Positions 47,711-59,556 of a stretch of DNA of 64,000 nucleotides are shown here, piece after piece (position 1 is the first letter of the stretch; every line of letters starts with the position of its first letter). Source of the stretch: Desmodesmus armatus (Eukaryota; Chlorophyta; Chlorophyceae; Sphaeropleales; Scenedesmaceae); the NCBI GenBank assembly GCA_007449985.2, contig VIIQ02000027.1:193501-257500 (forward strand), read 5' to 3'. The translations under genes and the position numbers were made by a program. The notes under the pieces are model-generated. The model was not told the origin of the DNA, searched no databases, and saw only the letters and a list, made by a program, of their open reading frames with translations.

Positions 47711-49578
47711 TCAGTTCATGTCAACATCAGCAGCCTGGCCCTGAGCGATGTTGTGCTGCTTGAGCTCCCAAGACTCCTTCAGCATGCGCAACTGAGCTTT
47801 GGTGCTGAGCATAGCAAAGGGCACCTGTGTTTCACCTGTGGTTGCTGGCGCTGCACTGGACTGCAACCAAGCCTTCCACTTAGCGAGGCTTGCGCCGGCC
47901 CCTGGGCCTCCTGGAAACACAGCGCCCTGCTCAGCACGGCTGCTGCATGCCGCCGCAAACATGGCGATGCCCTTGTTCTTCAGCTGGGAGACAGGCACGT
48001 CGCGCACCTCTGTGCTGAACATGGTATCCTCAAAGTCTTGGGGCCAAGTCTTGGGGTGATCGTAAAACCGCTGCTTCTGTGGATTCTTCTTAGTGGATGA
48101 TGATGAGGCAGGGGGGGCTGTGCTGGGGCCTGAGGAACTGCCTGCCTTCATGAAGGCACCCATGATCATGGGTGTAAAGAGGCCATCTTAGGCTGCTGCA
48201 GCTGGACCCCCCCTGCCACTCTGCTGCTCTGACGCTGCCAGCAACTCCACCTGGGGTGGTGTGGTGCTGCGCTCTGCATGCCCAGGCTGTGGCATTGTGC
48301 CTAGCCTTGCCTGCTGTCCTGCACACATCCCGCCCTGCTTGGCCGGGTCTGCCAGCTGCTTGGCCCTGTCTGCCACCACCTGCTCATCCAACTGTCCGAC
48401 CAGTTGAGTCAGCTGGCCGTTCAGCTCACGCAGTCCTGATTGTTGCTCTGCTGTCAGGCTGGAGGCAGGCGTGGACTGGGTGGCATTCACCAACAGCTGG
48501 GCTGCTGCTGCCAGATGGTGCAGGAGTTGCTCCACAGGGCCTGCAGCTGTTGTGATTCCTGCAGGTGCCCCTGGACCTGGCGCTGGAGCTGGTGCTGATG
48601 CTGGTGCTGATGGTTCAGGCGCTGCTGACTGCCCAGCATCGTGTCCTGATCCTGCAAATGGCTCCTGGGGCTGTTTTGGGTGTCCTGTGGGGGCGTCCAC
48701 TTTTGCCTGGCCTACTGTAGGGTTGGTGGACCCGTCCTGCACAGCATCACGACACAGACACACTTTGAGCGGCTCTCAGCACACCTCCTGCAGCAGTGTG
48801 CTTGATTGGCACACCAGCGCTACTGATCATGTTGGCTACACGTGCATGCAGAGTATGTCAATCACTGAACTCATGACAGCACCGCAGCTTTCAAGTGAGC
48901 TACTCTTCACTGAACATGCTCCACACAACCCCACTGCAGGTCGGCCGTCAAATGGCATGCCAGCTCACTCATTCTGGCAACAATCAACAGTCGAGCTGAG
49001 CAATCTCCATGCGTACAGCAGGGCGTGCTGAGCAGTGACCTGCAGGGCTGCCGGCAGTAATTGCTGCATCATGGATGGCAACCACACCTGAGGAGCTCCT
49101 ACAGTGTCCAACTCTGTTGGTGCCTCAGCACGGGCCTTCTTGGCTGCAGGAGAGCCACGGGCCACTTTGCAGGCCATGTCAACATCATCCTGCAATGACA
49201 GTCAGCACAGGCAGACACATGGGCGAAGAGTGCCGTGCTCTGTTTGCAGTACGGCATGGTTGCAGTCTTGGCAGATGAAGCAGTGACTGCGATGAACTGA
49301 GTGTGGACAATTGAGTAGCTGATACCTCCATCGTCAGAGCAACAACACAGGTTCGGTTGGCTATCATAGACATAGTATGCCTGCACAAGCTGGGCAGCAG
49401 CAACAGCTTCATGGATGTTTCAGCGATGTAACCCTATGGTTGGCAGTTGTGCTGCGTGCTGGCGGTCGTATTGCTCTTTTGGCAAGCCCATTACCTGCTG
49501 GCCCACGTCTCCGTGTTCAATGAAATCAGCACCGACTTCTTGTTGTCGCTTTCTTTTGTGGGGTGCGAGGGACGTCAT
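47711..49578 (-). pseudogene. Protein A, copy 2 (interrupted)
   Basis: Exon equivalents on minus: start MTSLAPHKRKRQQE at 49578, the SPAAKKARAEAP exon near 49192-49050, and the long exon 48735-47711. The long exon has an in-frame TAA at about 48190 after GRGGPAAAA, inside a short insertion absent from copy 1; the conserved C-terminus (VPVSQLKNKGIAMF; LRMLKESWELKQ) resumes after it. Unless an unseen intron removes the stop, the copy is broken. Confidence 0.6.
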
Positions 49579-49997
49579 GCTGTGTTTGATGTCAGCAGTA
49601 GCCCAGTGTGATGCTGTGTCACAGCCTGTGCCTGGCCCTTGGAACTGGATGAGCTGTCAAAATGCGTAGTATTGGGAGCTGTAGATGTGACTGTGATGTC
49701 CAGGCAGCCTTGCTCTGTCTTGGGACGAGTGGACTGCACACCAGCAAGACAAGTGATGCGCAACTGACACCCGTGTCTCAGGTGTCCATATGACTGTGAG
49801 TCAGAAATCGTGATGTCAGAAGATGCTGATGAAATTGGAATGCCAAACAGTCGTGAGGAGCAGTGCTGGTTGCCTGTCAGTGCGTTCGTAGCGCAGGGTG
49901 TAAGCAAAACCCTTGAACAAGCTTGAAGAAGCCACAACATCTACGTCGATGCCTGTTTATGAAGCTTAATTTAAAGTGCCGCATAGACGGCAGCAGG
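49579..49997. promoter_or_regulatory. Shared upstream region of A and MED27 (copy 2)
   Basis: Holds the conserved block at about 49876-49942 (GGGTGTAAGCAAAACCCTTG) also present in copies 1 and 3, in the same position between the divergent starts. Confidence 0.4.
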
Positions 49998-52735
49998 ATG
50001 GATGCCATGACCATCTTGGACAGTGCAGTGCCTTGGATCTGCTAGATCAGGTACCATTGTGGAGTCCACACTGTGGACCATGTGACCAGGCAAGGTGCCA
50101 GTGGACACAGTCGACACACAGATCATGACAGTTGAGCACCATGCCTTGCAGGTTACACGTCCTCAAGAGAATGTCAGCCATGCGGTGTTGCCGGGCATCT
50201 GGCCTTGAAGCAGTGCAGTCCCTTGGGGTGAGTTGCTGCTGCTGCACAACAGCCTTGCTGCTCCTGCTTCACAATCGATAAGCTACAGCAGTGGCTGCAC
50301 AGCTGCAGAAGCCTTGCAGCAGCATCAGCAGCAGCAGTGCAGGGCGCAACACCATCAGTTGTCCAGCCAAGCAGCTTCAGCCTCTGCGATCTTACTACAA
50401 CCAAGCAGGGACATGGTCCTCAGGGCCGCAGGAAGAAACCAAGCAAGCAGCAGCAGCTCTGCAGCAGCAGGCGGCGGCGGTGCTGAGCGGCCTCAGTCCT
50501 GAACTGATGTTTCCTGTGCAGCTGTCACCCTAGCATGCACACATGCAGCCGCGGGGAAATACATGTGCCTGTCGATCTGGGTGCCTGGCCATCACACACG
50601 CAGAAATAGCAAAGTGTGGCAGCCAACCTTCAACGACCCAGCTTAGACCCAGCAAGACAGCCTGACTCCCTGTCACCATGTCAATGACCCCATTGATTGT
50701 GAACAGCAACCCACTCCATGGTACCGCGCCTGCTGCCTTCGTCTGTGTTGCCGAACACACCGTTTGTGCATTTAACTGGCCCCCTGTTGTCACAGGTCCC
50801 CACGATTTGTGGCAGCTGCTGCAGAAAGCGCGAGCTACCGCGCCCTGGCTAGCCCTTCACCTGTTGCGCAGTGCCTCAGACTGCATGGCATGCTTCTTCA
50901 ACAGCAGCAACAGCAGCAGCAGCTGGCCATATGACCTTGACAAACGACAGGAACATGGGGCGGTGGATGCTGCTGCATGCATCAGTGCCTATGTGAATTG
51001 GGTAAGTGTGAGGCTCGGGGCCTGCTGCTGCTGTTGCTGTTGATGCTGAGGGTTTGCTGGCACAGTCGGCATTGTGTCCTTTGTGGACAATCCAGGAACT
51101 CTCATCTGAACAGCCTGACAACTCTGGGTGTGAGAGTGTGTGTGTGTTTTGGGGAGGAGGGTGGGACACGTGGTCGTGAGCTACACCAAGCTTGACCAAG
51201 TGACAAATGTTGGCGGCTTTTGGTGCGTTGGTACTGTAAACATTGATGGGCTTCTGCATCCGCGTTGTATGCCTGCTGCTTGATCACCACACCATGACGG
51301 TCATGACCACTCAAAAACGCGCCGTCATGATATGTGCTGCTTGGTCCTGCTTTGTCCAGGGGCGTGTGGTGAGCCAAGGTGTGTTTGAGGCAGCTACAGC
51401 CACCTCCCCGCCTGGCAGCTGGTGTGCGTGTGTGCTGACAATACAGACAGGACGAGACACCGGACTCTTGGACTGACAGCAAATACCAGGTGAGCTTGAC
51501 TGTGTAAGTGAGTGAGTGAGTGAGTGAGTGAGTGAGTGAGTGAGTTGTCGACGGGGTGAAGAGTCAGCATGCTATGCTGCTTTGTTGTTGGGGTGTGAAT
51601 GAGCTGTTTGATCAGGGCAGTGCAGCAAAGCCCTTTCAAGCCACCCTGTCGAGGGCGAAAGTGAGCTGTTCCACCAACTTGCAAGTGCCTGTACCTGCAA
51701 CAAACTCGAAATATTTCCTGAAGAACTCCTCTTGACATGGAGGGTCCTACTGTCATGCCGCCCTGCACCCTTTACTGCAGCACTGTGGCTGCGTCACGTG
51801 TTCAAGCGCATCAGCAGCCTGTCGATAAGGGCCCTCCAACACCTTTACACCCTGGCAGCAGCCCATGCCATGTTGGCAACACCACCAAGCAGCAGCAACA
51901 GCAGCATCAGCACCAACGGCAGCCGCCGCCGAAGTAATGGTGCAGGGACAGTGGCACAGGCGCTGCTGCCTATGGCTGGCGTCCTATGATGACCTGGTCT
52001 CAAGCCTAGGCCGGGCCATGTGATGTGAGCGGCAAGGTGGCGACCTGGGCCCCTGGGACTGCCACGCCGCTGCCGCCATATGTTCGCCCTTACTGGTGAG
52101 TTGCATGGGGCTGCTTGTGGGTACCAGTGACGGTGTCAGTGGGTCTGTGCTGAGCGTATGGGGCTGATACAACAAGCTGCAGGGCCTGTGTACCGTCAAC
52201 CTACTGCGCTCAGCCTGGTTCCTGACAGGCCAGGAATATGCCTATGTGTGCAGTATGACACTGTCTCAGCATGTCTTTGGCTGACCTAGTAGCAGAACTG
52301 CTAGCTAGTGACACAAATCGGAAATGTGCGCACGATGAAACTGCTCCCAAAGTGTGGTGCTCACTGCCTCATGTGTGGTGCCGGGTCGTTTGTTCTTGCG
52401 CAGGTTTTGTCACTGGATAAGCTGCGCAAGGCTGCCAGCAGCAGGGCCGCTTGTACGGCATACTACGCACACCTCACCCCATGGCCCCACCCATCAGACA
52501 ACTCCTGAGCAGCAGCACTGGCGGCTGCACTGACTGCTGCCACAAATCGTGACAGCCTGACAATCGGCGTTGAAGCACAGCTGCAGATGCAGAAACTGCG
52601 GCCGCAGGTCGTGCAGTTGGGAATGCAAGCAGCACTGCCGCTGGGGGCTGTGCCCTCACTCCATGGGATGCTCAGACCTTCACAGACGACGAGTGGAGAG
52701 AATTGAGGCATGTGATTGGGGTTGAGATTGTCTAT
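49998..52735 (+). pseudogene. MED27 copy 2 (disabled)
   Basis: Exon 1 begins ATGGATGCCATGACC but a five-base duplication (GTGCAGTGCC) shifts the frame and leads to TAG after 15 codons. Later exon equivalents at about 50154-50229, 50296-50545, 50694-51001, 51359-51489, 51800-52095 and 52404-52735 carry further frameshifts, for example in the poly-Gln/Ala exon and before the WLASYDD segment. The intron after the exon 5 equivalent has a (TGAG)n expansion at 51507. Confidence 0.8.
51507..51545. repeat. (TGAG)n microsatellite
   Basis: About nine GTGA units follow the donor of the exon 5 equivalent in MED27 copy 2. The same intron of copy 3 has a similar tract at 57789, while copy 1 has only two to three units. 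Confidence 0.9.
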
Positions 52736-53334
52736 GAAGATGTATTCTGAAATTGTGAATGTGGTTGGGGTCTGGGGTTTTGTTTGGTGGGGGCCTCTGC
52801 TGCTGTTTGTGTTGGTCACTGCTGACAGCTGGTTCTTGCAACCCAGTCACTTTGGGCGATCACATTGTGCGATTGAAGCATTATTGGCAGTGCTAGCTCA
52901 GTCCATTCTCAGCGACACAGAACCCCACAGATGAGCACTATGAACAAGAATGGGTGATGAAGAGCAGTTGTCGAAAGTTGCTTTTGTTGATCACTCCCCT
53001 TGTGGGCAGCTGCCCTGTGCAGGCATGACCTGCATGGAGGAAAGCACTGTCAAGGTGTCTTTTGAAACTGCATGAAACAGTCAACATCTCACTGGATCAG
53101 GGCTATGCCTGATCGCTCTTTCAGGAGCCAAACAAGGCTCATAGGGCATGACGCACTCCTCAGGAGACACACGAACAGGGCAAACACAGGGCCACCTGCA
53201 AATCAATCTGTTACATTGGTGGCCGCCCTGACGTGGCCACTACACTCTCACTCACGGAACAAACCTCCATGCAGTGCTTGACAGCAGCAGCAGGAGGGGC
53301 CTTGCGCTGCTTCAGCTCTCATGACAAAAGCCTC
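52736..53334. other. Border between tandem units 2 and 3
   Basis: MED27 3' flank of unit 2, matching 46310-46680, followed by the dispersed-repeat copy at 53087-53215. No gene recognised. Confidence 0.5.
53087..53215 (-). repeat. Second copy of the dispersed repeat seen near 2.8 kb
   Basis: Read on minus, ATGCCCTATGAGCCTTG, TTTGGCTCCTGAAAGAGC and ATCAGGC...CCCTGATCC match 2787-2845. The (TAG)n tail is absent here. It sits at the junction between duplicated units. Confidence 0.6.
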
Positions 53335-55857
53335 TTGTCAGACGCCCTTCAACATACGCAGCTGGCGTGAGCATGGCAAAGGCCACTTGTGAGTCGCATT
53401 TGGTTGCTGGCGCTGTGCTGGACTGCACCCAAACCTTCCACAGCGCGGGTGGTGCCGGCCCTTGGGACACCTGGAATCACACCACCCTGCTCAGCACGGC
53501 TGCTGCAAGATGCCGCAAAGGTGGTGCTGCCCTTGCTGCTCAGCTCTGAGACGGGCACGTCACGTAGCTAGCTGGCCCAGGAAGGCTGTTGGCCAGCCAC
53601 TCTCTGGCATGTCGTCAAAGCTCCAAGCACACCCTGTCAAGACAAGGGCAGGGGCGTTGTGCAGCACGCCACTGAGTTGCACTGGGATGTCAAACTTTCT
53701 GCAGCTGCCAGCCCAGACAGCTTTCCCAGCAGCAACTGCTGCTAGGCAGTCTGCAGGACGAAAAAGTAAGCCTTAGCAGTGGAATGGCATTCCACTGCGC
53801 AAGAGCACCATCATGCCCTCCACCGCAAACACACTCACCACCAAACTCCACGCCCACCTAACTCTCCAGGCTTCAGGTCAGTCTGCTGCTCAAAGTGGCT
53901 AATTCAGTGCATGCCCCCTTGAAAACACAAGCGCCAACAGCATATAGCTTCACCACTCCCCCAAAAGGGATACACCCGTACTCACCTGCGGCCTATGATC
54001 CTGTCATAGGGACCAAGTCCGTATCCAGCCCATGCATGCGGCATCTCAGGCGGGTCGCTATCCCACTTCCCCGCATTCATCTCTGGCGGGCGCAGGACAA
54101 TTAAAGGACGCAGCGTCTTCATGAAGTCGGTTGTGTACCGCACAGGCCCGCCTGCTGCCGCTGCTGCAGCCCCGTCCACAAAGGGATTGCTACCACCTGC
54201 AGCAGCTGCTGCCCCGTCCGCAAAGGGATTGCTTCCACCTGCTGCTGCTGCTGCCCCGTGCGCAAGGGGATTGCTTCCACCTGCTGCCGCTGCTGCCCCG
54301 TCCGCAAAGGGATTGCTTCCACCTGCTGCTGCTGTGCCGCTGCTGGTGCCTGCTGCTGGTGCCTCCACCTTGCCCCTCTGTGCCTTGCCAAGGCCAAGGG
54401 AGTCAGTAACTCCCCAAAACTCATCAGCATCATACTTGGTGCCCTGGCGCTGTGGAGCGGAGGGAACAGTTCCTGCTGCAGCTGACCGCCCTTTGCCATG
54501 CTGCTGCTGCAATCCTGCCATCAGCACCACCCGGGGTCTCATCATGCTGTGTGCTGCATGCTTAGGCTGTGGCACTGTACCCAAGTTTGCCTGCTGTCCT
54601 GCACACATCTTGCCCTGCTTGGCCCTGTCTGCCCCCACCTTCCCATCCAGCTGCGCCGCCAGTTGGGTTAGCTGGTCGTTCAGCTGACGCAGTCGTGATA
54701 GCTGCTCTGCTGTCAGGCTGGAGGCATGCATGCACTGGGTGGAAGCCACCAACAGCTGGGCTGCTGCTGCCAGATGATGCGAGAGCTGCTCGAGGGGGCC
54801 TGCAGCTGGTGTGGATGCTGTAGGTGCGCCTGGTGCTGAAGCTGGTGCTGGTGCTGATGTTGGTGCTGGTGCTGATGTTCCAGGCACATATGACTGTCCA
54901 GCAACATACCCTGATCCAGTGGAAGGCTCTTGGAACGGCTCTGGGTGTCCTGTGGGGGTGTTCAAGGGACCGTCTGCCATTACCTGGTCTGCTGTAGGGT
55001 TGCTGCTATCATCCTGCACAGAATCAGCAAGTACTACTCAGTCTAGCTTCTCCTCAGCAGTGTGCTTGACTGGCACACCAGCACTAATACTAATACCACT
55101 GGTCACGCAACACATGCAAGCAGAGTGTATCACTCACGGAAGACATGACAGTGCTAGCAAGCCTAAGCTACAGCATCCCATCACACACACGCCCAACACA
55201 ACACCACTCCACGTGCTTACGGCGTTTAAGCCACCAGGTGGCATGCCAGCACACCCATAATGGGAACAAACAACAGTAGGGCTGAGCAAAGCTCATGTGG
55301 ACAGCAGTGCGTGCTGACCAGTGACGTGCAGAGGCTGCTGGCAGTATTTGCTGCATCATGGTTGGCAACCACACCTGAGGAGCTCCTGCAGTGTCAAACT
55401 CTGTTGGTGCCTCAGCACGGGCCTTCTTGGCTGCAGGAGAGCCAAGGGCCCCTTCAAGAGCCCCGTCAGTGAAGGCTGTCACCTCAACCTCATCCTGTGG
55501 TGAAAGTCATCACAGGCAGACGAATGGGTAGTGGAGATGTCCTGTTCGCACAGCGGCATGTTGGCACTCCTGGCAGGTAGAAGCATTGACAGCCTTCAAT
55601 TCAAATTGGCAACACTTGATGGCTGATGCAGTAACAAAATGTTACAGCCAAGCATCAAGGGCTGCTGACTGCGGCTGCACAAGCTGGCCTGCAGCAGTAT
55701 CAAAAGCTGCAGCTGGCAGTTGCAGGTAGCACTGTGGCTGGTCATGTTGCTCTTTTAGCAAAGTCATTACCTGGCCCGGGTCTCCTTGGTTGTTGACGTC
55801 AGATACAACAGCGACTTCGTGGCGCCGCTTTCTGTTGTGGGGGGTCAGGGAGGTCAT
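53335..55857 (-). CDS. Protein A, copy 3: variant with NPF repeats; 3' part degraded or alternatively spliced
   Basis: Exons on minus: 55857 down to about 55770 (MTSLTPHNRKRRHEVAV), about 55495-55335 (SPAAKKARAEAP), and 55013-53983. The long exon shares the Ala/Pro repeat and the RLRQLNDQLTQLAAQLD helix with copies 1 and 2. It then differs: a DEFWGVTDSLGLGK segment, four 14-residue repeats with NPF/NPL (about 54166-54330), PVRYTTDFMKTLRPLIVLRP and a Gly-rich end leading to a good GTGAGT donor at 53981. Downstream, a coding-like stretch (GVLHNAPALVLTGCAWSF) and the old C-terminus (VPVSELSSKG) follow with frame breaks. It may be a live gene with a different 3' structure or a decaying copy. Confidence 0.45.
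54166..54330 (-). repeat. 42-bp tandem repeat encoding NPF motifs
   Basis: AAGGGATTGCTTCCACCTGC-type units (plus strand) recur about every 42 bases, giving Gly-Gly-Ser-Asn-Pro-Phe-Ala-Asp-Gly-Ala repeats on minus. Units differ by a few bases (NPL and NPFV variants). Confidence 0.8.
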
Positions 55858-56272
55858 GCTGCCAGCAGTAGCTAAAGATGATGCTGTGTCACAGCCTGTG
55901 TCTGGCCCTTGCAAAACTGATTTAGCTGTAAAGATGCGTCGTCGGCCCTGAGATGTACGTATCCAGCATGCCTTGCTCTTGGGACCAGGATCCGGTCTCC
56001 TGCTGTGCCACAGCAGCACAGTACTAGTTTAGTGCAGTTGGAACTGCACCCGATGTCCACGTACACGTGTATGACAAGCCAGAAACTGGGATGATGCTGG
56101 GCGTGCGTCAAACAGTCCGACTGAGTCGTGGCCAGCAGTGCTGAGTTCCTGTCAGTGTGTTCGTAAGACAGGGTGTAAGCAAAACCCTTGAACAAGCCTG
56201 AACAAGCCACAGTTTCACGTCTGAGGTTGCGTATGCAGCGTGCCATTGATCGACGAAATTGGTGGCAGCAGG
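55858..56272. promoter_or_regulatory. Shared upstream region of A and MED27 (copy 3)
   Basis: Divergent start codons are 415 bases apart. The conserved block GGGTGTAAGCAAAACCCTTG is at about 56170-56190. As this drives the only intact MED27, it is the likely working promoter. Confidence 0.45.
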
Positions 56273-58979
56273 ATGGATGCCATCACCATCTTGGACACTG
56301 CCTTGGAACAGGTGTGATCACGATCAGGCAAAAAGAGTCAGAGGCAACAAAGGCTGACATCAAAGCGCCATGCCTTGCAGGTCACACGGCTTCAGGGAAA
56401 TGTCAGCCAGGCGGTCTTGCCGGCGTCTGCTGGCCTTGAGGCAGTGCAGTCCCTTGGGGTGAGTCGCTGCTACTACTGCTCAACAACTCGTCTGCCTCCT
56501 TCAGACTTAACAAACCCGCTAACCCGCTCAGTATCCCATCTGCAGGATGCACAGCAAAACATCGACAGGCTACAGCAGCTGGCTGCACAGCTGCAGAAGC
56601 TTGCAGCAGCAGTGCAGAGCGCGACCCCACCAGTTGCTCAGCCAGGCAGGGGGCAGCAAGAGGCATGGGCCTCTGGCCTGCAGGAGCAAGCCAAGCAAGC
56701 AGCAGCAGCTCTGCAGCAGCAGGTGGCAGCGGCGCTGAGCGGCCCCAGCCCTGGACTGATGTGTCCTGTGCAGCAGTCGCCTCAGCATGCGCACATGCAG
56801 CAGCTGGATAACACAGGTGCCCGTTGTTGAGGAGGCTGTTCTGACACGCACAAAGAACTAGCAACATGCGGCAGCAAAGCTCAGGGGTCAGCTTTGAACA
56901 CACCATCCTCTCCAGATCCAGCAAGACAGCCTGGCTTCGGATGGATCCATGTCACCGTGCCAGCCTGTCACCCTGTCAGCAACCCCTTGTCAACAGCAAC
57001 CCGCTCCATGGCACTGCGCCTGCTGCCATTTTTTGTTGTCTCTGACACATTGTCTGTACACCCCGACTGGCTCCCTGTTGCTGCCACAGGCCCTCACATC
57101 CTGTGGCAGCTGCTGCACAGGGTGCGAGCTGCCGCACCCCGGCTAGCCCTGCACCTGTGGCGCAGTGCCTCAGACCGTATGGTCTGCTCCTTTGACAGAA
57201 GCAGCAGCAAGCCGTATGACCCAGACAAGCCAAGGGGGCACGGGGAGATGGACGCTGCTGCTGTGGCACACATCAGTGCCTATGTGGATGAGGTAATTGT
57301 GAAATTGTGAAGGTTGGGACCTGCTGGTGATATTGTCGTCGGTGGCTGGGAACAGACGGCAATGTGTTCCTTTTGGACAATGCATGACGCTCTGGTCTGG
57401 ACAGCCTGGCAATGCTGCGTATTGAGGGTGTCTTTAGCGATGTGATTTCATGTTTGGTGGTGTGGCATTGTTGGTGTTGGTGTGGCATTGCTGGATTGCT
57501 GGGAAGCATTCCTTCATCCACTTGCTTCTGCTGCCTGGCCACCACGCCATCTTACAGTGACAGTCCACATTCACACGCCGTCGCACAAACGCGCTGCTTG
57601 GCCGCTGTCATGTTCTGTGATGTTGCCTGTGCAGGTGCGTGTGGTGAGCCACGGTGTGTTTGTGGCAGCTATAGCCATCTCCCCGCCAGGCAGCCTGCAG
57701 CCGGTGCGTGTCTGTGTGGACAGCGTAGACAAAGCCGCCACAGTGGACCCCTGGACAGGCAGCAAACACCAGGTGAGGTGACTGTCTCAGTGAGTGAGTG
57801 AGTGAGTGAGTGAGTGAGTGAAGCAACAAGTTGCGAAGTGCCTGAATGAATTGGGAAGGAGTACTGCCGTAGTGTCGAGGTCTGAAAGGGCTGTTTGCTT
57901 AGGGCAGTGCAGCAAAGAAACGCCAGCCAACCTGTTGAGGGCGGGAGTGAGCTGTTGCACAAGCGTGCAAGCGCCTGTACTTGAAACAAGTCACCTCTTG
58001 ATGTGCAGAGTCCCTTGCAACAATCGCGTGCTCACTGCCAAGCATCATACCGCCTTATCTTACCCTTTGCTGCGCGACGCTGTGGCTGCGTCAGGTGTTC
58101 AAGCGCATCAGCAGCCTGTCGATAAAGGCCCTCCAGCACTTCCAAACCCTGGCAGCAGCCCACGCCATGCTGGCAACACCACCAGGTAGCAACAGCGGCA
58201 GCAGCAGCCGAAGCAGTGGTGCAGAGGGAGTGGCACTTGAGGCGCTGCTGCTGTGGCTGGCGTCCTATGATGACCTGTTTTCAAGGCCGTGTGATGTGAG
58301 CGGCAAGGTTGTCACTTGGGCGCCTGGGACTGCCACGCCGCTGCCGCCATATGTGCGCCCTTACTGGTGAGCCGCCGAGGCTGCTTGGAAGGATGCAGAC
58401 TGTGCTGAGTGTCTGCTGGAGGTTACAGCAAACATATCGGAGGATGGGTGCACTCACTGTTCTGTCCCAGTTCCAGGCGGTCCAGGACTATGCCTCTGTG
58501 TGCAGCATAGCACTGTCTCAGCATCTCTTGGCTGACCTACTAGAAGCACTACTAGCTGCTACAACACAAATAAGAGTAGTGGCAGCAGAACTCTCAAAGG
58601 TTTGGTGCTGTCTGCCTTGTTGATTTTATATCACAGGATGTCACTGGATGAGCTGCGCAAGGCTGCCAGCAACAGGGCTGCTCGTAAGGCCTACCATGCA
58701 CACCTCACCCCATGGCCCCGCCCTTCAGACAATCCCCCAGCAGCAGCGCTGTCGGCAGCACTGACTGCTGCCAGCAAGCCCGACAGCCTAGCAAACGGCA
58801 ATGCCACAACAGCTGCAGGTGCTGCAGCTGTTGTGACGGCAGCAGCTGCAGGAGGTGCAGTTGGGAATGCAGGCGGTACAGCAGCTGGGGGCTGTGCCCT
58901 CACTCCATGGGATGCTCAGGAGTTTACAGATGACGAATTGAGGGAGCAGCTGCGACATGTGATCGGGGACGTGTTTTGA
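56273..58979 (+). CDS. MED27: Mediator complex subunit 27 (intact copy)
   Basis: Seven exons join in phase: 56273-56311, 56381-56458, 56546-56816, 56997-57292, 57635-57772, 58095-58366 and 58637-58979 (478 residues). N-terminal helices (DAITILDTALEQVTRLQG; DRLQQLAAQLQKLAAAV) and a Gln/Ala-rich stretch come first. Exon 5 gives VRVVSHGVFVAAIAISPPGS, and exon 6 gives VFKRISSLSIKALQHFQTLA and the MED27 signature WLASYDDLFSRPC...LPPYVRPY (residues 328-364). The last exon adds a 113-residue tail (SLDELRKAASNRAARKAYH) not typical of the family. MED27 sits in the Mediator tail/upper middle and links activators to RNA polymerase II. The family call rests on the C-terminal pattern; overall similarity to plant MED27 could not be computed. 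The alternative acceptor for exon 4 at 56923 is also in phase. Confidence 0.75.
57789..57821. repeat. (TGAG)n microsatellite in MED27 intron 5
   Basis: Eight GTGA units directly after the donor of exon 5; equivalent to the tract in copy 2. Confidence 0.9.
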
Positions 58980-59556
58980 GGGCGTGGAGTGCACGGTGGT
59001 GTGATTGTGTGAGTCTTTTTTGGTGTGGGGGTATGGGCCCATATCCCGGGGTTTTTGTCGAGCTGTTAACCTCTGCTTGCTTAGGTCAATGTGAACAGCT
59101 GGTGCAAGTCACGTCGATCATCTTGATCTGGCTTTCAGAACCGCAAACAAACGTTCAACAGCTGCAGCAGTCTGTGCATGCAATCAACCACACTCATTCA
59201 AGATGAGTATGCCGTTGAACAGTGCAAGGGTATCAGAAGATTGTCACAAGAGCACTCATCAACTACTGCCCTGCTCTGCTTGATGCGCATACTGTTTGCG
59301 GAAACAACACGTCTGGCTAAAACGGCTGCACAGAGGCACAAGGAGCTAAACCTGCCAGCAAATGAGGTGAATTAATTGACACACACAGTTGTAGAACTTG
59401 CTATCACAAGCACATGTGACACACTGCAAGGTGCCACGCCACCCTCAACTTGCGTAGGTCACGCTCATCAATGCTGTGAAACTTGTAACAGCTCACGCAC
59501 ACATGCACAAGAGCAAAGGGCATGCATGCTTAACCCTGTCACTGGACTACTTGCCG
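58980..59556. other. Intergenic region between convergent genes
   Basis: Only the first 200 bases resemble the MED27 3' flanks of units 1 and 2. It should hold the 3' UTRs of MED27 (+) and the secreted protein (-). No gene recognised. Confidence 0.5.

Larger units (their letters stand above)
32170..58979. repeat. Tandem segmental triplication of a divergent A/MED27 gene pair
   Basis: The same order, protein A on minus then MED27 on plus with a shared upstream region, occurs at about 32.2-46.7 kb (holding an 8.6-kb insertion), 47.1-53.1 kb and 53.3-59.0 kb. Exon sequences, intron positions and the intergenic block CAAGGGTTTTGCTTACACCC (on minus) all correspond. The copies differ by many substitutions and small indels, so they are not recent or allelic. 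Flanking matches such as CTGCCCTGTGCAGGCATGAC at 46594 and 53010 confirm the unit border. Confidence 0.85.

Noticed and set aside
47162..48100. 312-codon plus-strand open frame
   Set aside because: It overlaps the protein A copy 2 exon on the opposite strand and is not matched by an open frame at the same place in copy 1.
58445..58600. An extra MED27 exon (SIALSQHLLADLLEALLA)
   Set aside because: Tempting because parts are seen in all copies, but exon 6 (phase 2) joins the last exon directly in frame, and no donor of the required phase follows this stretch.
32170..58979. Assembly artefact from unmerged haplotypes
   Set aside because: The three units lie in one contiguous order, differ by many indels and unique insertions, and two carry independent disabling mutations, which is more than allelic difference.
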